Of a stretch of DNA of 64,000 bases, positions 28,539 through 38,297 are shown one piece after another (position 1 is the stretch's first letter; each line of letters opens with the position of its first letter). A program made the position numbers and the translations under genes. The stretch is taken from NCBI RefSeq assembly GCF_002088275.1, contig NZ_AQQS01000027.1, forward strand, positions 1 to 64,000. Reading direction: 5' to 3'. This stretch comes from Aurantimonas sp. 22II-16-19i. Lineage in GTDB: Bacteria > Pseudomonadota > Alphaproteobacteria > Rhizobiales > Rhizobiaceae. Under the pieces are notes generated by a model. The model saw only the letters and a list, made by a program, of their open reading frames with translations, had not been told where the DNA came from and made no database searches.

Positions 28539-29390
28539 CTACCAGGACTTCGGCAGGGTCATTCCGGCGTCCCGGAGCTCCGTCCCGATCCGCCTGGCGT
28601 CCTTGGCGAACATGTCGACGAACCAGCCGGGCATCTTGCCGGCGCGGGTCTCGTTGACCCGCTGGCCGAGGAGATCGGCCGGATAGTTGTGATGGGCGAC
28701 GCCGAGGAAGCGCTCCATGTCGCGCACGAAGGCGGCGGGATCGGCCTGCATCTCCTCGTAGAAGACGAGCTTCAGATCGGCCGGGTCGAGGCCGGCCTTC
28801 ATCCGCCGCACGATCGCGCCGTATTCGGCGTGGCGCCACTCGCCCTCGGGGCGCAGCATCGCCTCGGCGTCACGCGGCCCGAGTTCATCGAAGGGACGGC
28901 CGTCGCCGGCCAGCTGGTGCTTGAAGCGCATCTGCGACCACAGCCGGTCGATCGGCTCGCGCATCACGAAGGACACCTTGAGATTGCCCGTCTTGGTCCG
29001 GATCTCCCGCCACCCGGCCTCGCTCACCTGGCAGGTCAGGTTGCTGAAATCCGCCGACCAGCGCGAGCCGGCCGCCCGGAACAGGCGCGAATACCAGGCA
29101 TCGTCGATCGGATCCGACAGGTAGTCGGCCGTCCACAGGAGCCGCGATCGCACGCCGACCAGCTGGGAGTGTTCGGGGTCGATCCTCGTATGGGCGATCG
29201 CCCGGCTGAGCCGGTGACCAGGGCCCAGCGGCGACGGTCCGTGCGCATAGCGATGCGCGAAGTAGTGGAGCTCCTTCTCCGGCGGGAAATAGATCTCCGG
29301 ATGGCTGCGGAAGACCCGGTACATCCAGGTGGTACCGGCCTTCATCGCCCCTGCGCCGAGGAACAGCTTATCCGGCAGGACCGTCTTCAT
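28539..29390 (-). CDS. PAPS-dependent sulfotransferase family protein
   Basis: The 283-residue enzyme should transfer sulfate from PAPS to a saccharide or lipid acceptor. The 5'-phosphosulfate loop GAMKAGTTWMYR is near the N-terminus and the 3'-phosphate motif VMREPIDRLWSQ near residue 145. There is no signal peptide or membrane span. Relatives sulfate lipo-oligosaccharides or surface glycans, but the acceptor is unknown here and no other glycan genes are adjacent. The gene is monocistronic, with a strong terminator behind it. Confidence 0.85.
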   Translation of the reverse strand: MKTVLPDKLFLGAGAMKAGTTWMYRVFRSHPEIYFPPEKELHYFAHRYAHGPSPLGPGHRLSRAIAHTRIDPEHSQLVGVRSRLLWTADYLSDPIDDAWYSRLFRAAGSRWSADFSNLTCQVSEAGWREIRTKTGNLKVSFVMREPIDRLWSQMRFKHQLAGDGRPFDELGPRDAEAMLRPEGEWRHAEYGAIVRRMKAGLDPADLKLVFYEEMQADPAAFVRDMERFLGVAHHNYPADLLGQRVNETRAGKMPGWFVDMFAKDARRIGTELRDAGMTLPKSW

Positions 29391-29653
29391 CGCGGCATGT
29401 CCTCATTGATTGCGTCGCGGCGCACCATTCACGAGCGCCCGATCCGGATCAAGCGCCCGTCGGTCGAAATCATCGACGGCCCGGCAAAAAAGTCCGGCGG
29501 CGGGTGGCGGCGGAGTACCCGCGCAGCGCGGTTGCCGGCTTGGCCGCTTGACTTTGCGTCATGCCACGGCTCGACTGCCGGGCCACACAGCCGCCAAACC
29601 CGGCAGAGCGCGCGCAACGGCTGGTCTCTTCGCCGTCAGGATCTCCATCGACG

Positions 29654-31201
29654 ATGTTCGCCAGTTCTTCCCGCTCGCACCGGATCCAGCCTCGCCGCCG
29701 TCTCGCGGCTTTCGCCGCTGCAGCCGTCATCCGCATCGCGGCCGCCGGCTCTGCCCTGGCCGCGGCACTCGCACCGCCGGCGTCGCTCGCCGCCGAGGTG
29801 ACGGTGCGGCCGGACCTCTATTCTCGCACGAACGGGCTGAAGCGGCTGTTTCCGCCCCGCTCGCTCGCCGGCACCGAGGGCGTCAAGGCGGCGGACAGCG
29901 ACGCATATACCAGCCTCGAGGCCTTTCCGGCCAACCCCGATGGGGGAACCAACCCCGCCGTCCTGCGCATCGAGGGTGCGATCGAGAAGGGCGATGCGGA
30001 GAAGGTGAAGCGGGCGCTGGAGGACTGGACGTACTACCCGCTGGTGGTCTCCTTCGACAGCCCCGGCGGCGTCTTCGCCGAGGCCTTCCGCATCGCCGAG
30101 GCGCTTCGTTACGACATCGAGGGCCAGGACCCGCGGATCGCGGGGCTGATCGTTCTTGCCGGCGACGAATGCCTCTCGGCCTGCGCCGTCGCCTTCGCCG
30201 CATCGGTCGACCGCGTCCATACGGACACCGGCGACAATCGGTTCATCCAGCGCGGCGGCAGGCTCGGCTTCCACATGCCCTACATTCCGGACGGGGCCGA
30301 CACGAGCGGCGCCGGCGCGCGCGACATGCTCGGCCTCGGCTACGACGTCGCCGCCGAGATGGTCGGGCTCCTTCAGGACAGCGCCAATCCGCCGGAGCTT
30401 TTCCTGCGCATGCTGCGCCACCGCACGGCGACGTCCTTCTATGTGCTCGAATCGGACCTGGAAGCCTGGCGCATGGGCTTCACGCCGGTCACAGCGGCCG
30501 GCGAGGTCAGCGAGATCGGGCCGGCCGGCCTCGACACCGATGCCATCGGGATGCTGTGCAATCTCGGCCTTGCCGCCGGCCCGATCCGGATGAGCGGCGC
30601 GGAAGACGAGTTCACCAATTTCCAGCCCATCCTCTCCGAAGGCGCAAGCAGCGCCGACCTGCCCCTCCTGACCCAGCTGATGAGCGCCGGCGACAGGTCC
30701 TTCGACATCACCGGCGGCTGGTTCTCCTGCCAGGTCCGCGTCGACGACGCGTCTCGGGTGGGCATCGGGATCTGGCGCGGCAATGCCGGCTGCGAGGGGG
30801 CCAGCGACAAGGAGCCGGGCGCGATCTGCGCCGCGCCGCCGACCGCCGTCGACACGGTCAGCAACTTCTTCCTCGCCGAGGCCTATTCCTGCCGCGACAA
30901 TGCGATCCTGCCAGAAACCTTCACGGAGGACACTCGGCCGAAGATCAAGCGGGACGTCTATCTGCGCGACGCCCCCGGCAGGAACGGCCAGGTGGTGACG
31001 ACGCTCAGTGCCGGCAGCGAGATCACGGTGACGGGCTGCCGGGTGACGGCGGACGACCAGGGCGTCTGGTACGCCGTCAGCCGGGCCGGCACCAGGGGCT
31101 GGGTCTCGGCCCGGTTCGTCGGAGGCCACGCCGAGACATTTGCCGATCGCGGCGAGCGCTTTGCCATCGACCCGCCCGAGGACGAGGCGGCGCAGCAATA
31201 G
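29654..31201 (+). CDS. Exported ClpP/crotonase-fold protein with C-terminal SH3 domain
   Basis: This 515-residue protein has a basic N-terminus and a signal segment (about residues 15-45) and is probably periplasmic. The central domain (about 90-270) resembles COG3904 ClpP-like proteins. It has VVSFDSPGGVFAEAFRIAEA, then GDECLSACAVAFAA with a Ser placed like the ClpP nucleophile, and GRLGFHMPY with a candidate His. A Cys-containing linker follows. The C-terminus (about 430-500) is an SH3_3 module: VYLRDAPGRNGQVVTTL and WYAVSRAGTRGWVSARFV. A cell-wall-targeted protease is the natural guess, but activity is unproven. The ATG at 29654 gives the best signal peptide. Confidence 0.75.
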   Translation: MFASSSRSHRIQPRRRLAAFAAAAVIRIAAAGSALAAALAPPASLAAEVTVRPDLYSRTNGLKRLFPPRSLAGTEGVKAADSDAYTSLEAFPANPDGGTNPAVLRIEGAIEKGDAEKVKRALEDWTYYPLVVSFDSPGGVFAEAFRIAEALRYDIEGQDPRIAGLIVLAGDECLSACAVAFAASVDRVHTDTGDNRFIQRGGRLGFHMPYIPDGADTSGAGARDMLGLGYDVAAEMVGLLQDSANPPELFLRMLRHRTATSFYVLESDLEAWRMGFTPVTAAGEVSEIGPAGLDTDAIGMLCNLGLAAGPIRMSGAEDEFTNFQPILSEGASSADLPLLTQLMSAGDRSFDITGGWFSCQVRVDDASRVGIGIWRGNAGCEGASDKEPGAICAAPPTAVDTVSNFFLAEAYSCRDNAILPETFTEDTRPKIKRDVYLRDAPGRNGQVVTTLSAGSEITVTGCRVTADDQGVWYAVSRAGTRGWVSARFVGGHAETFADRGERFAIDPPEDEAAQQ

Positions 31202-31250
31202 GCCGGCAGTTCCAGACTTCGAGTTGGCGGGGCCGCCCCCCGGACCGGAC

Positions 31251-31284
31251 AAAAAAAAGCGCCCGATGATCGCTCATCAGGCGC
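31251..31284 (-). terminator. Rho-independent terminator of irr
   Basis: On the minus strand an 11-base stem (one G-U or mismatch) with a four-base loop is followed directly by eight T residues. It lies about 70 bases beyond the irr stop. It may also limit read-through from the convergent exported-protein gene. Confidence 0.85.
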
Positions 31285-31350
31285 CGCTCCGCATTCATCT
31301 GTCAGCCGGCGCCGTTCAGCGGCCGCGGCACGACGCTTGAGGCACGACGC

Positions 31351-31800
31351 TCAGTGCGCGTCGTTTCGGCTGGCGCCGCTCTTGCGGCGCACGCGCACGA
31401 CGACGTCGACATTGACGATCTCCATCCCTTCCGGCGGCTCGGGAAGCTCGTTGAGCTTCAGCGTCCCGAGGGGGATGTCGACCATCTCGTTTTCGTCTTC
31501 GATGAAGAAGTGGTGATGATCGGAGGTGTTGGTGTCGAAATAGGTCCGCTGGCCCTCGGCCGAGAGCGGGCGCACGAGCCCGGCGTCGGTGAACTGGTGC
31601 AGCGTGTTGTAGACGGTCGCCAGCGACACCGTCTCACCGGCCTTCTGCGCCTCCTCGTAGAGCTCCTCGGCGGAGAGATGCCGATCGCCGGAGCCGAACA
31701 TGAGGTTGCACAGGGCGACCCGCTGCCGGGTCGGCCTGAGGCCCACCGAGCGAAGCCGCTCGAATACACAAAAGCTCTGATTCCGCGTCCGGTTTTCCAT
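31351..31800 (-). CDS. irr: Iron response regulator, Fur superfamily
   Basis: The 149-residue protein has the Fur fold with the winged helix (GLRPTRQRVALCNLMFG, then HLSAEELYEEA and SLATVYNTLHQFTDAGLVR). The metal/heme-binding DHHHFFIEDENEMVDIP is typical of Irr rather than Fur. In rhizobia Irr represses heme synthesis and activates iron-saving genes under low iron, and is degraded or inactivated on binding heme. The start at ATG 31800 is tentative; an in-frame ATG at 31875 would add 25 residues. The fabABI genes lie beyond one small gene on the other strand, a linkage I recall from other Rhizobiales. Confidence 0.88.
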   Translation of the reverse strand: MENRTRNQSFCVFERLRSVGLRPTRQRVALCNLMFGSGDRHLSAEELYEEAQKAGETVSLATVYNTLHQFTDAGLVRPLSAEGQRTYFDTNTSDHHHFFIEDENEMVDIPLGTLKLNELPEPPEGMEIVNVDVVVRVRRKSGASRNDAH

Positions 31801-31964
31801 CGCTGAAAACGCCACTGCCCGTCTTTTCGTTGTCGTCGCACATCGAGGGTGCGCTCGGTCCATCTTTCCGGCCATAGCACAGAGTCATGAGGCGCGCATC
31901 AAAAATTGGCGATATTGCTGACAATCTGCATCAGCTTTCCAGAGTGCCGTCGGCAGTTCCCGCG

Positions 31965-32429
31965 TCAGCCGGGACAACCCGGCGACTGGCCGAGGGCATC
32001 GAGCGCCTTCGCCGAGCCCGACAGCGGCAGCTCGTAGCGCCCCGCCGGGGTCGCGACCTCCGCCGTCCTGCCCCGCCGCAGGGCATCCACCAGGCTCTCC
32101 GCCTCAAAGCCCGAGAGCGTCGCCGTCAGGGCCGAACCGGGCGCGCCCGGGCGCTGGCCTGCCCGTGCGCGGAAGCGGCGGGCCGTCCCGTCTATGGTCA
32201 CCACGACGGAGTGGAGCGTTCCCGTCTCCAGGCGCGCGGGAAAGCCGAAGACGCTGAGCGACAGGCCCTGCGGCCCGCAGCCGACGGCAAGGCCGTTCAA
32301 TCCGCCATCCACCCACAGCCCCGCCTCGCCGGCGACGAAGCGCCACCCCGCCGCCTCGACCGGGACGACCGCCATGGCCAGCCCGAGCGAGACGCCGGCG
32401 GCAAGAAGGGCCCGAGATCGCATTTCCAT
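31965..32429 (-). CDS. Hypothetical exported protein
   Basis: The 154-residue protein has a signal peptide (RSRALLAAGVSLGLAMAV, cleavage after VEA) and a predicted beta-rich mature part with Cys near residues 51 and 152. It resembles small IalB-like or DUF-type periplasmic proteins only in general layout. A GGAGGAGGA box precedes two candidate ATGs, 32429 and 32423. It lies between irr and fabA without an obvious functional link. Confidence 0.65.
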   Translation of the reverse strand: MEMRSRALLAAGVSLGLAMAVVPVEAAGWRFVAGEAGLWVDGGLNGLAVGCGPQGLSLSVFGFPARLETGTLHSVVVTIDGTARRFRARAGQRPGAPGSALTATLSGFEAESLVDALRRGRTAEVATPAGRYELPLSGSAKALDALGQSPGCPG

Positions 32430-32714
32430 TCCTCCTCCTGTCGCATCGCCCGTTCCGAGGCGGGCAAGTGGTGCGCCCCGTCATCGTCATCCAGCGAGGG
32501 ACAGGCCTTTAAATGCGCCATGCGCTGCCACATCTGCCCCGACGAACGGCCATTCCGCGTTGGCGGGGGCAGATTGCTGTGGCTTTGGCATCCGGGCGGG
32601 GCGATCGATCGCGACGACTTCCGGTTTTCACCCACGCAGCGACCATGCTAAGGCCGCAACGGAGGCTCGCCGAACCGTGGCGGGACCGATGGACAGGGCG
32701 GACACTCGAGACCC

Positions 32715-33242
32715 ATGACAGCGCGCAAATCCTCTTTCGACTACGACGATCTTCTCGCCCATGGTCGCGGCGAGCTGTTCGGTGCCGGCAATGCCCAGCT
32801 GCCGCTCCCACCCATGCTGATGTTCGATCGCATCACCCGTGTCGACGAGACCGGTGGCGAGAACGGCAAGGGCATGATCACCGCGGAACTCGACGTCAAT
32901 CCCGAGCTCTGGTTCTTCCAGTGCCACTTCAAGGGCGATCCGGTGATGCCCGGCTGCCTCGGCCTCGACGCCCTCTGGCAGCTGACGGGCTTCTTCCTGA
33001 CCTGGCTCGGCGAGATCGGCCGGGGACGGGCGCTGGGCGTCGGCGAGGTCAAGTTCACCGGCCAGGTGACGCCGCAGGTCAAACTCGTCGAATACGGCGT
33101 CGAATTCCGGCGCGTGATGCGCTCCAAGCTGAAGCTCGGCATCGCCAATGGCTGGGTCAAGGCCGACGGCGAGATCATCTACCGGGCGAGCGACCTCAGG
33201 GTCGGACTGTTCAGCGACGAGGTCGCGCTTCCCGGCGCGTGA
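32715..33242 (+). CDS. fabA: 3-hydroxydecanoyl-ACP dehydratase/isomerase
   Basis: The 175-residue hot-dog-fold enzyme dehydrates 3-hydroxydecanoyl-ACP and isomerises trans-2 to cis-3-decenoyl-ACP, the branch point to unsaturated fatty acids. The active-site helix [20 protein letters not shown] carries His71 and Asp85. Length matches E. coli FabA. It forms a three-gene run with fabB and fabI. Confidence 0.96.
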   Translation: MTARKSSFDYDDLLAHGRGELFGAGNAQLPLPPMLMFDRITRVDETGGENGKGMITAELDVNPELWFFQCHFKGDPVMPGCLGLDALWQLTGFFLTWLGEIGRGRALGVGEVKFTGQVTPQVKLVEYGVEFRRVMRSKLKLGIANGWVKADGEIIYRASDLRVGLFSDEVALPGA

Positions 33243-33376
33243 CGAGATCCGGGAGCGGGCGCCCTCCGGTTGAGGTGCGATCGCTCTATTGTATTGCGCG
33301 AGCATGATGGGTACCTCCACGAACCGGTGCCGGGCGTTCCGGATCATGTTCCAGAAGACAGGAGAGGACGCACGCG

Positions 33377-34606
33377 ATGAGACGGGTCGTCGTCACGGGG
33401 ATGGGGATCGTATCGCCCATCGGAAACGATGTCGAAGAGGTCGCAAGCTCCCTGAAGGCAGCGCGATCGGGCATTTCCTTTGCGCCCGAATACAAGGAAC
33501 TGGGCTTCCGCAGCCACGTCCACGGCAAGCCCACGCTTGATCCGGCGACGGTGCTCGATCGCCGGGCGATGCGCTTCCACGGCGGCGGGACCGCCTGGAA
33601 CCACGTCGCCATGAACCAGGCGATCGCCGATGCGGGCCTCAGCGAGGCGGAGATCTCCAACGAGCGGACCGGCATCATCATGGGCTCGGGCGGCTCATCG
33701 ACGATCTCGATCGTCCAGGCGGCCGACATCACCCGCGAGAAGGGGCCGAAGCGCATCGGCCCGACGGTGGTGCCGAAGGCGATGTCCTCGACGGCCTCGG
33801 CGACGCTCGCGACCTGGTTCAAGATCAAGGGCGTCAACTATTCGATCTCCTCCGCCTGCTCCACCTCGAGCCACTGCATCGGCAACGCCGCCGAGCAGAT
33901 CATGCTCGGAAAGCAGGACATGATCTTCGCCGGCGGCTGCGAGGACCTCAACTGGTCGCTGTCGAACCTCTTCGACGCCATGGGCGCCCTCTCCTCGGCC
34001 TTCAACGAGACCCCCGAGGTCGCCTCGCGGGCCTATGACAAGAACCGCGACGGCTTCGTCATCGCGGGCGGGGCCGGCGTCGTCGTGCTCGAGGACTACG
34101 AGAAGGCGAAGGCCCGGGGCGCGAAGATCTATGCCGAGATCGTCGGCTATGGCGCGACCTCGGACGGCGCCGACATGGTCGCCCCCTCCGGCGAGGGCGC
34201 GGTGCGCTGCATGCGCCAGGCGCTCGCCGGCTTCTCCGGCACGCTGGACGGCCAGGTCGACTACATCAATCCCCATGCGACCGCGACCGAGGTCGGCGAC
34301 CGGATGGAGATGATGGCGATCCGCCAGGTGTTCGGCGAGGCGATCCCGCCGATCTCCGCCACCAAGTCGCTGACCGGCCACAGCCAGGGGGCGACCGGCG
34401 TTCACGAGGCGATCTATTCGCTCATCATGATGCGGGACCGCTTCATCGCCAAGAGCGCCCACATCGACGAGCTGGACGAGGAATTCGTCGGCGCGCCGAT
34501 CGTGCAGGAGCGTCGCGACGACGTCCAGCTCGACCGCGTCCTGTCCAATTCCTTCGGCTTCGGCGGCACCAATGCCTGCCTGGTCTTCCAGCGCATCCTC
34601 GAATGA
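33377..34606 (+). CDS. fabB: Beta-ketoacyl-ACP synthase I
   Basis: This 409-residue condensing enzyme elongates the cis-3-decenoyl-ACP made by FabA. The catalytic Cys161 lies in [14 protein letters not shown]. The two His residues are in [12 protein letters not shown] and [17 protein letters not shown]. The ATG at 33377 follows AGGAGAGGA. A gap of 134 bases from fabA and a four-base overlap option with fabI indicate one operon. Confidence 0.96.
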   Translation: MRRVVVTGMGIVSPIGNDVEEVASSLKAARSGISFAPEYKELGFRSHVHGKPTLDPATVLDRRAMRFHGGGTAWNHVAMNQAIADAGLSEAEISNERTGIIMGSGGSSTISIVQAADITREKGPKRIGPTVVPKAMSSTASATLATWFKIKGVNYSISSACSTSSHCIGNAAEQIMLGKQDMIFAGGCEDLNWSLSNLFDAMGALSSAFNETPEVASRAYDKNRDGFVIAGGAGVVVLEDYEKAKARGAKIYAEIVGYGATSDGADMVAPSGEGAVRCMRQALAGFSGTLDGQVDYINPHATATEVGDRMEMMAIRQVFGEAIPPISATKSLTGHSQGATGVHEAIYSLIMMRDRFIAKSAHIDELDEEFVGAPIVQERRDDVQLDRVLSNSFGFGGTNACLVFQRILE

Positions 34607-34623
34607 CGAAGAGAGAGACCGCC

Positions 34624-35466
34624 ATGGGCGATCTGATGCAAGGCAAGCGCGGGCTCGTCATGGGCGTCGCCAATCACAATTCCATCGCCTGGGGGGCCGC
34701 CAAGGCCCTCTCCGCCCAGGGCGCGGAAATCGCCCTGACCTATCAGGGCGACGCGTTCGGACGGCGGGTCAAGCCGCTCGCCGAGGAGATCGGCTCCAAG
34801 CTGGTCATCCCCTGCGACGTCGAGGACACGGCCTCCCTCGACCAGGTCTTCGCGACGCTGAAGGAGGCATGGGGCTCGATCGACTTCGTGCTCCACGCCA
34901 TCGCCTTCTCCGACAAGAGCGAGCTGAAGGGCCTCTATGCCGACACCACCCGGGAGAACTTCACCCGGACGATGGTGATCTCCTGCTTCTCCTTCACCGA
35001 GGTGGCCAAGCGCGCCGCCGCGATGATGGAGAACGGCGGCTCGATGGTGACGATGACCTATGGCGGCGCCGTCCGGGTCATGCCGAACTACAACGTCATG
35101 GGCGTCGCCAAGGCGGCGCTCGAGGCGTCGGTGCGCTATCTCGCCGCCGATTTCGGGCCCCGCAACATCCGCGTCAACGCGGTGTCGGCCGGCCCGGTCC
35201 GCACGCTGGCCGGCGCCGGCGTCTCGGATGCGCGGCTGATGTTCAACTACCAGCGCCGCAACGCGCCGATGCGCCGCAACACCACCATCGAGGAGGTCGG
35301 CGGCGCCTGCCTCTACCTGATGTCGGAGCTCGCCAACGGCGTCACCGGCGAGATCCACTATGTGGATTCCGGCTACAACATCATGTCGATGCCGGCCCTC
35401 GACGAGTTGAAGGCGCAGGAACAGCGCAAGGTGATGGTCGAGGGCGTGGATCCGATCGACGGCTGA
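34624..35466 (+). CDS. fabI: Enoyl-ACP reductase (NADH)
   Basis: The 280-residue short-chain dehydrogenase reduces trans-2-enoyl-ACP in fatty acid elongation. The cofactor motif is GLVMGVANHNSIAWG, and the catalytic Tyr-x6-Lys is YNVMGVAK near residue 160. ATG 34624 gives the usual M-G-x-L-M-x-GKRG start and has GAGAGAC upstream. An in-frame ATG at 34603 overlaps the fabB stop (ATGA) and would add seven residues. FabI is the target class of triclosan and related inhibitors. Confidence 0.95.
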   Translation: MGDLMQGKRGLVMGVANHNSIAWGAAKALSAQGAEIALTYQGDAFGRRVKPLAEEIGSKLVIPCDVEDTASLDQVFATLKEAWGSIDFVLHAIAFSDKSELKGLYADTTRENFTRTMVISCFSFTEVAKRAAAMMENGGSMVTMTYGGAVRVMPNYNVMGVAKAALEASVRYLAADFGPRNIRVNAVSAGPVRTLAGAGVSDARLMFNYQRRNAPMRRNTTIEEVGGACLYLMSELANGVTGEIHYVDSGYNIMSMPALDELKAQEQRKVMVEGVDPIDG

Positions 35467-35539
35467 TCCCGGGCGGCGCTCGCGCGGCTCCAGCGCCTGA
35501 CGCCGGCCACCGCATTGGGAACAGGCATCGAGACAAACA

Positions 35540-35570
35540 AAAAGGGCGGCCCGCCGGGCCGCCCTTCTTT
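35540..35570. terminator. Bidirectional terminator between fabI and the BI-1 family gene
   Basis: A perfect 12-base stem (AAGGGCGGCCCG, one-base loop, CGGGCCGCCCTT at 35542-35566) is flanked by an A-run on the left and CTTTCGTTT on the right. It can terminate both convergent transcripts. Confidence 0.85.
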
Positions 35571-35591
35571 CGTTTCCGTCCTCAGCCGCTC

Positions 35592-36350
35592 TTAGTTGCG
35601 GTTGCCGAAGAGCTGCAGCAGGAAGAGGAACATGTTGAGGAAGTCGAGGTAGAGGCGCAGCGCGCCGATCACGGCCTTGCGGCCCATGACGGCCGAGCCG
35701 TCGCCCTCGTAGTACATTTCCTTGATCTGCTGCGTGTCGTAGGCGGTCAGGCCCGCGAAGACCAGGACGCCGATCACCGAGATCGCGAAGGTCAGCGCCG
35801 GCGAGGCGAGGAAGATGTTCACGATCATCGCGATGACGATGCCGATCACGCCCATGAACAGGAACGAACCCCAGCCCGAGATGTCGCGCTTCGTCGTGTA
35901 GCCCCAGAGCGACAGCGCGCCGAAGGAGGCAGCGGTGATGAAGAACACCTGGGTGATGGATTCCTGCGTGTAGACGAGGAAGATCGTCGACAGCGACAGG
36001 CCGACCATCGCCGCATAGGCCCAGAAGGTCGCCTGCGCGGCCGCAACGCTCATCTTGTGGACGCGGAACGACAGGAAGAACACCATCGCCAGCGGCGCCA
36101 GCATCAGCACCCAGCGCAGGGGCGAGTTGAAGACGACGTTGCCCAGTTCGGTCAGGCCGACGACATCGCCCGCGCCGTTGGTGACGACGGAGAACGAGTA
36201 GAGCACGTAAGCTGCGACGCCGGTCAGCGCGAGGCCGCCCGCCATCAGATTGTAGACCTTCAGCATGTAGCTGCGAAGGCCCTGGTCGATGTCAGTCCGG
36301 GTACCGGCAGCGGGTACGGACCGCACACTGGCATTCCGATAATCAGCCAT
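35592..36350 (-). CDS. Bax inhibitor-1/YccA family membrane protein
   Basis: The 252-residue protein has seven membrane segments starting at MLKVYNLMAGGLALTGVAAY and the family C-terminal signature AYDTQQIKEMYY. The carboxylate pair near the last helices is typical of TMBIM proteins, which act as pH-sensitive calcium leak channels or FtsH modulators (YccA). The ATG at 36350 opens the family-typical N-terminus; the frame continues upstream without support. Confidence 0.93.
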   Translation of the reverse strand: MADYRNASVRSVPAAGTRTDIDQGLRSYMLKVYNLMAGGLALTGVAAYVLYSFSVVTNGAGDVVGLTELGNVVFNSPLRWVLMLAPLAMVFFLSFRVHKMSVAAAQATFWAYAAMVGLSLSTIFLVYTQESITQVFFITAASFGALSLWGYTTKRDISGWGSFLFMGVIGIVIAMIVNIFLASPALTFAISVIGVLVFAGLTAYDTQQIKEMYYEGDGSAVMGRKAVIGALRLYLDFLNMFLFLLQLFGNRN

Positions 36351-36545
36351 GAAGCGAATTCCTTTTCTGCGTGTCCCGTCCGGTGTCCGCGCCCGCAACT
36401 TTCGCGGCAGGCGTGGAGGCGCCGCTGGCGGGACGCCCAGCAGTCCTGCGCTCAATATGCGGATTGCCGTTTTGCCGCACAAGAGCGAGCGTGTCGGTTC
36501 GGCGGGATTTCGAAGCTTTCGCCGCTGAATTCGCCGTGAGCTTCG

Positions 36546-38297
36546 TTAACGAATTCCAACCGCTGCAAGTGTCGAGGAAACCTCGGCCTCGCCGCCGGGA
36601 GGAGAGCGCCCGTTCGCCGGGTCCGGCCTGACGAACCCATCCCAGCAGGGCGACAGCGCGATCGTCCGGCGACCGGCGAGACCCGCGGCGTAGATGGCGC
36701 GGATCCGGCGGTTCGCCACCGTCTCGATGCATCGTGGCCAGAGGACCAGATCCGTCTCCTCCAGCGACCTCGTCGTGCGTGCATCCAGTGGCGGGATCGT
36801 GCGGAACGGGTCGGCGCCGATCGACACGTAGCGCGGCGCCCTGCGCTCCAGAAGATAGGGAAACGGGTTGACGAAGTTGAGGCTGAGGATCGTCTCGAAG
36901 CGGGTGCCGGTCCTTGCCTCGTATGCCTCGATCGCCGAGACCCCCTCGGCCACCGCCGCGAGCCAGGCAATCTGGAACTCCGGCTCGTTGTACATGATGT
37001 AGCTCGGCAGCCGGCCGCGATCGGCCGCCAGGGCATAATAGGCTGGAAACGCGACGGCCAGCTCGCGCATCAGGCGCGCCCTCTCGAAGCTCTCAGGATG
37101 CTGGCTCACCGCCGCGATCGGCCCCAGCGCCGGCGCCACCATGCGCTCGTAGCGAAGCTGGGCGACATAGCTGCGCATCGCGCGGCCCGCGACGCTTTCG
37201 GCGGCTGGCACCAGCGCCGCCACGGCGATGACCCAGAGGAGGAGCTGTCGGCGTCCCCGTGCGAGCGCGGGGTCGGTGAGGCAGCGGATGACCGGCGGCC
37301 ACAGGAAGATGAAGGCCTGGCCGCCCCAGTTCTCGCTCTCGAAGAGCGTTCCTGCGGCGATGGCGACGAGGATCCATGCCGAATGCGTGTCGAAGACGGC
37401 CGACAGTCCGGCGCGATCCACCTTGAGAAACGCGGCGGCCTTCAAGCCGGCGAGGATCCCGCGGCGCTCCAGGACCAGCAGCACCGCGGCGAGAAGCAGC
37501 GCGAGGACGATCTGGCCGAGATGGATCGACACGCCCCGCAGGAGCGAGAACACCATCGACCCGTCATTCAGCTCGACCAGACGGACGATGTCGCGAAGAT
37601 ACGCGCCGACCACTCCGTTCCAGGCTTCGAGGCCGGCGACGACGACCCCGAACGCGGCCAGCACCGCGAGGAGCTGGCGCGCGGTGAGCCGGCCCGACAG
37701 CCATGCCAGCGCAACCAGTGGCAGGGCGACGAGAAAGCCGGTGATCTTGATCAGGAACAGGGCGAGGAGGCAGCCGGCGACGCTGACCACGCGGACCCAG
37801 CGCGCCTCGACCAAGAGGAGCGCCGAAAGGAGGAGATAGAGGAGCTGCGCCGGCTGCCGGTTGTAGATCCCGAAGCCGTCCGCGCCGGGATAGGGGTAGT
37901 GCTGCTCCACGTTGAAGGGAAGGACCGAGAACATCAGGAACGGCACGGCGAGGGCGAGCGCGACCCAGCCGTTGCGACGTGCCACGTCATGGACGACCAG
38001 GGCCATCAGGGGCCCGGTCACGATCAGCAGCATGAAGGACGCGGCATAGAGCCCCTGCGCCTGCGGAAACACCTTCAGAACCGCGTAGAAGAGCCAGTAG
38101 CCCAGCGGCCCGCCGGGGGACATGAAGTCGACGCTGGGGGTCTGGCCGGCGGCGATGCGTGCCGCGCCGTCATAGTAGATCAGCGTGTCCCAGTAGAACG
38201 GGCCGACCGGCACCGACAGCGGCAGGGCGAGAAGCAGGAAGACGCCGGCGACGACCGTCAGGAACAGGATGGGCGCTGCGAGGGCACGAACGGACAT
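36546..38297 (-). CDS. Polytopic membrane protein, GT-C glycosyltransferase-like
   Basis: This 583-residue protein has about 10-11 hydrophobic segments followed by a soluble C-terminal domain (about residues 400-583). The first periplasmic loop has DTLIYYDGAARIAAGQTPSV followed by DFMSPGGPLGYW. That pattern of an Asp followed by Gly-Gln-x-Pro and a Pro-rich turn is seen in GT-C (PMT/ArnT-like) transferases that use polyprenyl-phosphate sugars. Function and acceptor are inferred, and I cannot name a family. The ATG at 38297 starts an obvious first membrane helix. No glycan biosynthesis genes are adjacent. Confidence 0.6.
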   Translation of the reverse strand: MSVRALAAPILFLTVVAGVFLLLALPLSVPVGPFYWDTLIYYDGAARIAAGQTPSVDFMSPGGPLGYWLFYAVLKVFPQAQGLYAASFMLLIVTGPLMALVVHDVARRNGWVALALAVPFLMFSVLPFNVEQHYPYPGADGFGIYNRQPAQLLYLLLSALLLVEARWVRVVSVAGCLLALFLIKITGFLVALPLVALAWLSGRLTARQLLAVLAAFGVVVAGLEAWNGVVGAYLRDIVRLVELNDGSMVFSLLRGVSIHLGQIVLALLLAAVLLVLERRGILAGLKAAAFLKVDRAGLSAVFDTHSAWILVAIAAGTLFESENWGGQAFIFLWPPVIRCLTDPALARGRRQLLLWVIAVAALVPAAESVAGRAMRSYVAQLRYERMVAPALGPIAAVSQHPESFERARLMRELAVAFPAYYALAADRGRLPSYIMYNEPEFQIAWLAAVAEGVSAIEAYEARTGTRFETILSLNFVNPFPYLLERRAPRYVSIGADPFRTIPPLDARTTRSLEETDLVLWPRCIETVANRRIRAIYAAGLAGRRTIALSPCWDGFVRPDPANGRSPPGGEAEVSSTLAAVGIR

